Position numbers and translations under genes: made by a program | The notes under the pieces: model-generated | Told to the model about the DNA's origin: nothing | The model's database searches: none | What the model saw: the letters and a program-made list of their open reading frames with translations, nothing else | Source of the DNA: Oligoflexia bacterium | GTDB lineage: Bacteria; Bdellovibrionota_B; Oligoflexia; Oligoflexales; JAGOVF01 | Direction of reading: 5' to 3' | Length of the DNA stretch: 60,895 nucleotides | NCBI GenBank assembly: GCA_030432875.1 | Contig: JAUILP010000014.1 | Span: 1 to 60,895 of the forward strand | Part shown: piece by piece, positions 44,742-52,240 of the stretch | Layout of the letters: each line of letters begins with the position of its first letter | Position numbering within the stretch: position 1 is the stretch's first letter

Positions 44742-45971
44742 ATGGCACAAAATAATTTACCCGAAAGAGTGTTGATAGTTGATGATGACCAAGGTGACGC
44801 CAATGCCCTAGCCGCAATTTTAAATAAAGAAGGTGTAAACACCAAGATTGCTAAGGACCTATCTACTGCATTTTATACATTTAATCATTCTCCAATTGAT
44901 TTAGTCGTTATTGAACATGAGTTTGTCGAATTACCAGGCCTGGTTCTTGCTCAAAAATGGCGAAAACACGAACTTGAAAATAAGCAGCATGTATCTATTA
45001 TGCTTGGCTGTGGTCGCAATTTAACGGCATCTGATAACGCTTTGATGCTAGAGTTGGGTGATATCGTGACCATTACCAAACCCTTTAACTGGACCGGTGT
45101 CATACCTAGCATGATAAATGCGTATACGCAAAATATCCAAAGAGTAAAGCTTCTTGAAATAAAAAGTAAAATAATTGATCCCCTGCTGAGAAAAGGGAAT
45201 TTTGACGTTGCCGCTAAAGTTGCGGATGAAAAATTAGTCAGACTGGGTTTAAGGGGCCAGAAACTTGCCGTTAAAGTCTATGAACAGGCAAATATGCCAG
45301 AATATGCTCTTCAGTTACTAAAGAAAATGAATAATGACTTTCCCAATGACCTAGAAGTCAAAAATGCTTTGGGAAGAATTTATCTTCGTCTTGGTGAATT
45401 TGATCTCGCCAAAAATATGCTCGAATCAGCGGACAAACTCGCTCCCAACAATATTGATAGACTGGAGCAGCTGGCAGAATATTATCTTCAAAATAATGAA
45501 CCCGACAAAAGCATCTCTAAATATAAAAATCTACTAAACCTTTCTCCAGAGAGCCCTGATCTTAAATATACGTATATTGAAAAAGTTTCCGAAGCAGGTT
45601 TTGAAGAGGCCGCACTAAAATTCTGCAAAGAGGTAACAAGTTCCATTGAAGTCATCCGTTACTATAACAATAAAGGAGTGCTTCACTCTAAGAACAATGA
45701 GTTTCATACGGCCATAAAAGAATATGATAAAGCTTTAAAGTATGCAGCAGGCAATAAAAATCTCTACCGCATTATGTATAACCTTGCTATCGCCCATATA
45801 AATTCTAAAAATGTCGAACAATATAGAGTCGCCGAGAAAGTACTAGAAGACTGCCTAGCCCTCGAACCCAAATATGACAAGGCAATTGAAAAGCTTAATA
45901 TTTTAAAGAATTTTTTTGCAGGCAAATCAGTCAAATTACATGATCAGGATCAGGATGAAAAGGCCTCATAA
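44742..45971 (+). CDS. Receiver-like (Asp-to-Glu) plus TPR protein, paralogue of 9794-11170
   Basis: 409 residues. Receiver fold at 8-125: acidic pocket VLIVDDD intact, TKPFNW lysine-proline intact, but the phospho-acceptor position is glutamate (LVVIEHEF, Glu58). Glu can imitate a phosphorylated Asp, so the domain may be permanently 'on'. Tandem TPR repeats fill 150-380 (LGRIYLRLGEFDLAKNMLESA, LAEYYLQNNEPDKSISKYKN). Same domain order as the protein at 9794. No output domain for DNA binding. Probably a scaffold or adaptor. Confidence 0.78.
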   Translation: MAQNNLPERVLIVDDDQGDANALAAILNKEGVNTKIAKDLSTAFYTFNHSPIDLVVIEHEFVELPGLVLAQKWRKHELENKQHVSIMLGCGRNLTASDNALMLELGDIVTITKPFNWTGVIPSMINAYTQNIQRVKLLEIKSKIIDPLLRKGNFDVAAKVADEKLVRLGLRGQKLAVKVYEQANMPEYALQLLKKMNNDFPNDLEVKNALGRIYLRLGEFDLAKNMLESADKLAPNNIDRLEQLAEYYLQNNEPDKSISKYKNLLNLSPESPDLKYTYIEKVSEAGFEEAALKFCKEVTSSIEVIRYYNNKGVLHSKNNEFHTAIKEYDKALKYAAGNKNLYRIMYNLAIAHINSKNVEQYRVAEKVLEDCLALEPKYDKAIEKLNILKNFFAGKSVKLHDQDQDEKAS

Positions 45972-45983
45972 ATATTGAGATTA

Positions 45984-46793
45984 TTATACATAATGCCACA
46001 AAGAATGAGCTAGACCATCCACCATAATCAGCTCATTTAGGCTAACTCTGTTCCAAGTTGCTCTTGAATAGGTAGGAACGCTAGCAATAATCGTCATTTT
46101 TTGCCTTACATCTTTACGCTTTTTTTCAAGCGTTTTATCAGTAACCAAATAAAAAAGCTCTTTGCCCCCGTTGTAACCAATTACAATCTTTCCATTTGTC
46201 AAAATAAATGTTAGGCAGGTACCATGTTCTAACTCAGCTGGCGTTTTAGCTAAGGGTCCCGCATATTTTGTGATAAGCTCAACCGTCTCAAAAATACTTT
46301 CCGCAAGATGGGTCGATGAAATTTTTTTTTGAAAAATATTTACAACCTTCTTTTTAAGCTGTGTCAATATAAGATAAAAACACAACTCTGAGTCCGTTGC
46401 TCCAAGTATTAATGGCCGTAGATCCCTTGCTATATGCCCTAAAAATTTTTTTTTGTGACTGACGAAATTGGCTATACTCCCGTTATGTGCGAATACCCAA
46501 GGGCCAAAGTTAAATGGATGCGTATTTTCTATAATTTTTTCTCCAACTGTTGCTTTGCGAATATGGGCGACGATAACCTTTGAATCAAGGTTCTCGCACG
46601 TCCTCACAAAAAGAGGGTCGTTTTGAGCACATCGCGTCGATTTTATGACTTGAGGAGAAGCGTTTTGATAATAGGCAATGCCCCACCCATCGCAGTGTTC
46701 CTTGCTTAAGTTTAGCAGTGAATTTTTATCACTCGTCATTTTATGTGTTAAATCACTAACGACACTACCTTTATAGACAAAAAGGCGGCACAT
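45984..46793 (-). CDS. Class II glutamine amidotransferase-like protein (YafJ type)
   Basis: 269 residues starting MCRLF, so Cys2 becomes the N-terminal nucleophile once Met is removed. Other Ntn amidotransferase marks are present: HCDGWGIAYY, AHIRKATVG, THPFNFGPWVFAHNGSI. The in-frame start 4 codons earlier would destroy the N-terminal Cys, so 46793 is right; a GGGGAG site precedes it. YafJ-like enzymes are freestanding glutaminase-type hydrolases of unclear substrate. Convergent with the TPR gene (12-base gap) and divergent from the regulator at 46928. Confidence 0.85.
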   Translation of the reverse strand: MCRLFVYKGSVVSDLTHKMTSDKNSLLNLSKEHCDGWGIAYYQNASPQVIKSTRCAQNDPLFVRTCENLDSKVIVAHIRKATVGEKIIENTHPFNFGPWVFAHNGSIANFVSHKKKFLGHIARDLRPLILGATDSELCFYLILTQLKKKVVNIFQKKISSTHLAESIFETVELITKYAGPLAKTPAELEHGTCLTFILTNGKIVIGYNGGKELFYLVTDKTLEKKRKDVRQKMTIIASVPTYSRATWNRVSLNELIMVDGLAHSLWHYV

Positions 46794-46927
46794 GTCTCCC
46801 CCCAACTACTGGTGATTATTGTAAAAGTGTTTTACACTATAATTATATATAAAAAAAAATGTTTGCGAAAATAATTGGCTGTTTTTTTCCTTGTTAAAAT
46901 GATTATTTTCTAAAATTTGAGGTCACT

Positions 46928-47983
46928 ATGAAAGAACAATCTAGCCCTGATTTAGAAATATTTGAGGCCGAGCAAATTATTTGTAAAAAAAAAGAGCCAG
47001 GTGGCGATCTTCTTTTCATCATCGAAGGGAGAGTTGAAGTTTTTGACCCTCATGATGGTGAAGGGGAAATCCGTTTGGTTATTATGAATGCAGGAGAAGT
47101 TATCGGTGTAGCCACATGTTTAACTAATAGTCCTCGCCTCGCTTCCGTTCGTGCTTTAGAAAAAACTGTCGTGCGCAGAGTTAAACATGACAGCATAATG
47201 AAGGTTATGGGGAAACTTCCTGACTGGCTCTTTACCTTGCTTAAAGACCTTAATCTTCGCTTAAGTCAGATGAATACCCAGTACTCCCTTGCTGAACGCA
47301 AAATTTCGTTTCTCAAAGATTCGCAACAATCTTATCTGTTTTATTTTAAACAAATATGTTTAACAGCAAGTGGCATCTGTGATTTTATTGCTATTAAAGT
47401 TGATGATGAAAAGTTCGTTCTAGAAGATGATTTAAAAGAAAAATGTGAAGCATATCTTGGCATCGCTAAACATAAAGTGAATAGAATATTTAAAATAATG
47501 ATCGAATCAGGACTATTAGTCGTAAAGGTTGAGCCCGACAGGAAACGCCGAGGGTTTCCTCTTAAGGGAGTAGAAAAATTAAGGGAATTTGCTACCTTTA
47601 TTGACGAATACTCTACCCGAAAATATAAAGCAATTAGAAAATCTCATTTTGGTTTTCGAGAACTAAAGCTGCTATTTTCTATAGTAAAACTTGCAACCAA
47701 GGAAAACAAAGATTTATCGCAAAAAATTGTCTATACCGAAAAATATTTGCAGGAGAATTTGACCAGCCAGTTTGGTCAAGACTTTGATCCTGAGATGATT
47801 GCCACGGCTGAAACGGCGGGGCTTATTGAAAAAATTCCTGAACCAGAAGTAGGTATTCGCTTTATTCCCAGAGTTTTAAATAATATTCTCATAAATGTGT
47901 CTGCTTATAAGAGCACACTAAAAATTGATGAAGATGCTTTGTTAGATCCTAAAGTACAATCAGATGAAACTAGTGCTGCATAA
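46928..47983 (+). CDS. Cyclic nucleotide-binding-domain regulator, long C-terminus
   Basis: 351 residues. Residues 1-120 have a cNMP-binding/CRP-type jelly roll (GGDLLFIIEGRVEVFDPHDGEG, IMNAGEVIGVATCLTNSPRLASVRALEKTVVRRV), though the phosphate-binding cassette is not well conserved. A coiled-coil-like helix follows (about 110-145). Residues 165-225 could be a winged helix (LKEKCEAYLGIAKHKVNRIFKIMIESGLLVV). The remaining 120 residues match nothing I know. May be a transcription regulator sensing c-di-GMP or cNMP, or a non-DNA-binding relative. GAGG lies close to the ATG. Confidence 0.6.
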   Translation: MKEQSSPDLEIFEAEQIICKKKEPGGDLLFIIEGRVEVFDPHDGEGEIRLVIMNAGEVIGVATCLTNSPRLASVRALEKTVVRRVKHDSIMKVMGKLPDWLFTLLKDLNLRLSQMNTQYSLAERKISFLKDSQQSYLFYFKQICLTASGICDFIAIKVDDEKFVLEDDLKEKCEAYLGIAKHKVNRIFKIMIESGLLVVKVEPDRKRRGFPLKGVEKLREFATFIDEYSTRKYKAIRKSHFGFRELKLLFSIVKLATKENKDLSQKIVYTEKYLQENLTSQFGQDFDPEMIATAETAGLIEKIPEPEVGIRFIPRVLNNILINVSAYKSTLKIDEDALLDPKVQSDETSAA

Positions 47984-47994
47984 TACAAACGGCT

Positions 47995-48003
47995 GGGGGG
48001 GGG
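47995..48003 (+). repeat. G9 homopolymer in the ribosome-binding region
   Basis: Nine consecutive G residues lie 7 bases before the ATG of the small lipoprotein at 48011. They take the place of a Shine-Dalgarno sequence. Such tracts are prone to slipped-strand changes. Confidence 0.9.
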
Positions 48004-48010
48004 TAATTTT

Positions 48011-48238
48011 ATGCATAGACGTGTGAAAATATATTTTTGTCACCTTATCATATTTGCAGAAATTGTAACATTAAGCGCATGTGCTTCTTATAACCAAAAA
48101 GTTCTCGTCAAGCGAGACCGCTATGGTGAAAGCCCCGTCGTTGATATGCGCAGCGGCGCCTCAGCCTTAGAATCATTAGCAGATAGCGATAAACTCGAAG
48201 AAAAGCAGGAAAATAACGAAAAAAAACATAAAGATTAA
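48011..48238 (+). CDS. Small lipoprotein
   Basis: 75 residues. Hydrophobic signal with lipobox TLSAC (lipidated Cys near residue 24), then a short hydrophilic, highly charged tail (KLEEKQENNEKKHKD). Family unknown. Immediately behind the regulator gene (27 bases) with the G9 tract as its ribosome-binding region. May be envelope-associated. Confidence 0.65.
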   Translation: MHRRVKIYFCHLIIFAEIVTLSACASYNQKVLVKRDRYGESPVVDMRSGASALESLADSDKLEEKQENNEKKHKD

Positions 48239-48363
48239 AAAGCCTTTGCCCGTAAAAGTTTGTCCCTAACCCCTTTCTTTATAAAAAAAACTGATTTACT
48301 TGAAACCCAAACTCATATAATAATGAAACATGCATAAATCAACACCAATAGAGAGAAGAGTGT

Positions 48364-49554
48364 ATGTGTGACACTTTTTTTGCGGCCCAGGGTACAGTAC
48401 GGGTATTTGCCAAAAACTCAGATCGCGACCCTAACGAACCCCAATATTTAGAACGCTATGGGAAACAAAAGTATCCTGCAGGTTCTGAGCTTGCGTGTAC
48501 CTATATAAAAATCCCACAGGCCCCAGAGACCGCTGCTATTTTTATAAGTCGCCCTTTTTGGATGTGGGGTGCAGAAATGGGTGTTAATGAGTACGGAGTC
48601 GCCATTGGAAACGAAGCGATTTTTACCAAAAAATCAGTTCAGCGCAAGGGACTTACAGGTATGGATCTCGTACGCTTAGGCTTAGAACGTTCTCATTCTG
48701 CCGAAGAAGCCGTAGAGATTATAACACAGCTCATCAAAAAATATGGCCAAGGGGGTAACTGTGGATTTAACACCCATTTTTTTTACCACAATAGCTTTAT
48801 CATTGCCGACAAAGTGAGTTCTTATATTGTCGAGTGTGTTGACGACCTAGTAGTGTCCCATAAAAGTGAGCAAAACTGCGCCGCCATATCAAATGAATTG
48901 ACTCTTTTAGAGCTTAAGAAAAAATATTCAGACCCCCTTAAAAGTCGTGTAGCGCAAGCTAAAAAAAGAAGGAATCTGATTTTACAAAATCTCATTCAAA
49001 AACCCTTGAATTCTGTTCAAGATGTTTTTTCCATTCTTCGTCATCATGGTACTGAAAATGGGCATATAAAATACAGCTGGTTAAATGGAGCCATGTCTGC
49101 CCCATGCATGCATGCTGGCGGCCTGCTCGTCAATAGCCAAACAACTTCATCTTTTGTCTATGATTTTCATCAAGATCGCCTATGGGTGACGGGAACCTCG
49201 ACACCTTGTCTGAGCCTATTTAAACCCATTGATTTTAACGACCACTCGATAGAGATGCCGCAGAAGCTATGGCACCAACACGAAATATTTAGCCGCGGTA
49301 TTGCCCAATCAGGAATTGCTGTGGATCAGGAATTTTATCATCAGCAAACTGAAACAGAATCTCTTTGGCTAAAGCAACCAGTAAATATAAAAGATTCAGT
49401 ACGATTTCACTCTAAATTTATTAGGCATTGGTCAAAAAAAATGGCCGAATGGAAAACATATGCTCATGCCCCGTCACTGATAGCGTGGGGATACTGGAAA
49501 CGTCAGACGCAAAGCACCCTCAAACTTCAGCAGCCATTTGTGACTAATAATTAG
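48364..49554 (+). CDS. Ntn-hydrolase of the C69/secernin type
   Basis: 396 residues. MCDTFFAAQGTVRVFAKNSDRDPNEPQYLERY is typical of C69 dipeptidase/secernin proteins: Cys2 is the nucleophile and the FAKNSDR motif holds the fold. Later blocks: WMWGAEMGVNEYGVAIGNEAIFTK, MDLVRLGLERS, CMHAGG. It likely hydrolyses an amide or peptide bond; some family members act as acyltransferases in natural-product pathways. No signal peptide, so cytoplasmic. First gene of a probable three-gene cluster with the aminotransferase (80-base gap) and kinase-like gene. Confidence 0.85.
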   Translation: MCDTFFAAQGTVRVFAKNSDRDPNEPQYLERYGKQKYPAGSELACTYIKIPQAPETAAIFISRPFWMWGAEMGVNEYGVAIGNEAIFTKKSVQRKGLTGMDLVRLGLERSHSAEEAVEIITQLIKKYGQGGNCGFNTHFFYHNSFIIADKVSSYIVECVDDLVVSHKSEQNCAAISNELTLLELKKKYSDPLKSRVAQAKKRRNLILQNLIQKPLNSVQDVFSILRHHGTENGHIKYSWLNGAMSAPCMHAGGLLVNSQTTSSFVYDFHQDRLWVTGTSTPCLSLFKPIDFNDHSIEMPQKLWHQHEIFSRGIAQSGIAVDQEFYHQQTETESLWLKQPVNIKDSVRFHSKFIRHWSKKMAEWKTYAHAPSLIAWGYWKRQTQSTLKLQQPFVTNN

Positions 49555-49634
49555 ATTTCCGCACGATAAAGTATTCATCAAGAACTTAAAGATGCCGTTT
49601 ACTGTCATTATTATCAATTTTTTTAGGAGAATAA

Positions 49635-50912
49635 ATGACGCTAGATTCTGATTTGAAAAACGACCTAGGACGTAATGAGATTAATAAAAAATGGGTTTTT
49701 GACAAATTTGGTCAACATGTTTCTTCGGGAAAAGTTGCCTTTTTCAAAGAAGCGAGCATTGAGTTTGTACTCGGAAAAAGAGAGGGGTGCTACCTATGGG
49801 ATTATTCCAGCGGTAAGCAGCTCATTGACTGCCACTGTAACGGCGGAGTCTTTAACTTAGGGCATCGAAACCCCGCTATTGTGGAAACATTAGTCAGTCA
49901 TTTGAATGGTTATGATATTGGCAATCATCATTTGATTAGTGAGCCCCGTGCACTCCTTGCGGCAAAGCTCGCTGAACTCACCCCACAAGGCTTAGATCAT
50001 GTTGTTTTTGGCGTAAGCGGCGGTGAGGCTATTGATCTGGCGATAAAGGTCGCGAGGGCGCATACAAAAAGGAGTCAGATAATTTCTTTCACTGGGGGCT
50101 ATCATGGTCACACTGGCTTAGCTTTGGCCACTGGTGATGAAAAATACCGCGCCCCTTTTGAGCCTTTAGCTCCTGGGTTTTTACAAGTTCCTTATCATGA
50201 TTTTGAAGCCTTAAAGAAGACCGCATCTAAGAATACAGCGGCGATTATTATCGAGACGGTTCCGGCTACTGCTGGAATTCTCGTTCCCGAAAAAATTTAC
50301 CTCCAAGAAATAAGATCGCTGTGTGATCAGCTTGGTATACTTTTGATTGTTGACGAGGTCCAAACAGGACTGGGAAGAACAGGAAAACTTTGGGGTATTG
50401 ATCATTATGATATATCTCCAGATATCATGGTACTCGGTAAGGGCCTTTCGGGTGGAATCTATCCCATCACAGCAACGTGCATGCGAGCAGAACTGGAAGA
50501 CGTGTTTTTAAGTGACCCGTTTATCCATATATCAACATTTGGTGGTGCAGAAATCGGCTGTTTTGTGGCGCTAAAAGTCCTAGAAATTTCGAGTAACCCC
50601 TCATTTTTAAAACGCGTAAACCAAACTGCAGAAAAATTTTCCGCTTTTTTTAAGAGTTTGCAAAAAGATTTTCCTAGTATTATTGCTGGAGCTCATCAGC
50701 TCGGCATGATGATGGGACTCAAGTTTACTCACCCTAAACTCGGACCTGTTTTTACAAAATGTGCGTTTGATGAGGGATTTCTTGCCATTTATGCCAATAA
50801 CGACACGAGCATTGCTCAAATTTTACCCCCGCTAATTATTAGCGATGCAGAAATTGAGGCCTTAACCCCAAAAATCATAGCGGCAACGAAGAAATTGACT
50901 CATTTTTATTAG
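49635..50912 (+). CDS. PLP-dependent class III aminotransferase
   Basis: 425 residues. PLP lysine Lys269 in VLGKGLSGG, Asp240/Glu241 in IVDEVQTGLGRTG, GYHGHTG for the cofactor phosphate, and NGGVFNLGHRNP near the N-terminus. It belongs to the ornithine/4-aminobutyrate/acetylornithine group, but substrate cannot be told from sequence. AGGAG lies 6 bases upstream. It sits in a cluster with an Ntn-hydrolase and a kinase-like protein rather than with arginine or GABA genes, pointing to a dedicated pathway. Confidence 0.92.
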   Translation: MTLDSDLKNDLGRNEINKKWVFDKFGQHVSSGKVAFFKEASIEFVLGKREGCYLWDYSSGKQLIDCHCNGGVFNLGHRNPAIVETLVSHLNGYDIGNHHLISEPRALLAAKLAELTPQGLDHVVFGVSGGEAIDLAIKVARAHTKRSQIISFTGGYHGHTGLALATGDEKYRAPFEPLAPGFLQVPYHDFEALKKTASKNTAAIIIETVPATAGILVPEKIYLQEIRSLCDQLGILLIVDEVQTGLGRTGKLWGIDHYDISPDIMVLGKGLSGGIYPITATCMRAELEDVFLSDPFIHISTFGGAEIGCFVALKVLEISSNPSFLKRVNQTAEKFSAFFKSLQKDFPSIIAGAHQLGMMMGLKFTHPKLGPVFTKCAFDEGFLAIYANNDTSIAQILPPLIISDAEIEALTPKIIAATKKLTHFY

Positions 50913-50929
50913 GCTTTAAGGGAAGACCA

Positions 50930-51892
50930 ATGAATACCGTAAATAAGAAACTAGAATACTTTGAAAACCAACTCGATCCCCAGCGGCCTGAGCAAAGCGC
51001 AATGCCGTGCAAAGTTTTAGGATACGGCGAAATCACCACCGTCCTCGATCTTGGAGAAAAAGACCGCGCTTTTAAACGAATGCCTATGTTTATAAACGAA
51101 GAGGAAATCACTAACTATAAACATATCTTTCATCTCTATAATGAAATATTAACTGAAAAAATTGGTGTTAAGGTAGCACAAAGCGATTTGATAACCCTAG
51201 CAAGCAGTAAATATAACAATCTAGTTATTTATATCGCCCAAGAAAAATTTCCCTCCCATGCGATCGGCAATAAATGCTTGCAGCGCATAACCAAAGAATC
51301 AACGCCAGAATTTATCCGTTTACTCTTAGAACAAATATATAAAGTCTATAAGTTTAACGAAGAAAATAAAGGGCATTTAGAACTTGGACTTGATGCACAA
51401 ATTTCTAATTGGGCTATAATCCTTCCTGGGCATTCAGAGGAAGTCTCTTCTTTTGCAGATGCAAGTGTTTTTTATATCGACACGAGCTCTCCGCTTATCA
51501 GAAAAAATGATGAAGAACTTTGCAATGCCGAACTTTTTTTGCGCAGCGCGCCTTCATTCCTCGTCTGGATTCTGCGCAAATTTTTTCTAAAAGACGTATT
51601 AAATCGTTACTATAATGTTCGTTTGATCATGATTGATCTAATTGCCAATGTATTTAAGGAACAACGTACAGACTTAATATCAACAATTATTTCTGAAGTT
51701 AACCATTTTTGTTTGGAAAAAAATATATTTACAGAAGACCAGCAGATAAATTTTTCTGAGGTCAAATCATATTACCGTGAAGATGCTCTTATCTGGCGTT
51801 TATACTTGATGTTCCGGAGGGTAGATCGTTTTTTACACCGTTTGAGCTTTAGGCGTTACCCTTATATACTGCCCGCACATATTAAAAGATAA
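50930..51892 (+). CDS. Atypical kinase-like protein (DUF6206-like)
   Basis: 320 residues. Lobe features of a protein-kinase/aminoglycoside-phosphotransferase fold can be read: glycine-rich start VLGYGEITTVLDL (29-41), basic residue in AFKRMP (Lys49), catalytic-loop-like DAQISN (Asp155 ... Asn160, same five-residue spacing as HRD-x-x-x-x-N), and a metal-binding-loop-like YIDTSSP (Asp184). The family looks, from memory, like DUF6206. Starts 17 bases after the aminotransferase. It may phosphorylate a small molecule of the cluster, or be a pseudokinase. Not verified. Confidence 0.6.
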   Translation: MNTVNKKLEYFENQLDPQRPEQSAMPCKVLGYGEITTVLDLGEKDRAFKRMPMFINEEEITNYKHIFHLYNEILTEKIGVKVAQSDLITLASSKYNNLVIYIAQEKFPSHAIGNKCLQRITKESTPEFIRLLLEQIYKVYKFNEENKGHLELGLDAQISNWAIILPGHSEEVSSFADASVFYIDTSSPLIRKNDEELCNAELFLRSAPSFLVWILRKFFLKDVLNRYYNVRLIMIDLIANVFKEQRTDLISTIISEVNHFCLEKNIFTEDQQINFSEVKSYYREDALIWRLYLMFRRVDRFLHRLSFRRYPYILPAHIKR

Positions 51893-52240
51893 ACATTTTC
51901 ATTCCGAAAAATTAGCAACTACTTACAATTTTGTGGCAAAAAAATGCCAATTTTGGCACTGGTTCCTCTTTTAGAAACCTATTTTTTTTACCAAATTGCC
52001 TTTTTATTGGAATTTTTTTAATTCATACATGGCTTGTTTTTGGAAATTACTCAATAGCAGGCTCAGACCCTAGAGGCCTTTATAACTATCTATTTTTATT
52101 GTTATAGGTCATATTTTTTCGAATTTATAAAATATTTTCCACTATTCTCTTATATAATTCTCATAAATTACTTATAATCCCAGCTGTTAAGGTATCCCCC
52201 TAACATTGTGATAGTTTTAACCCTAATATGGAGATTCCAA
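51893..52240. other. AT-rich regulatory gap before the decaheme cytochrome
   Basis: 348 bases without a gene. It contains a small dyad TGCCAA-TT-TTGGCA (51945-51958), T-runs near 51976-52019, and a -10-like TTATAAT near 52172. A promoter for the cytochrome is expected here; the dyad might be an operator. No stronger evidence. Confidence 0.35.
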
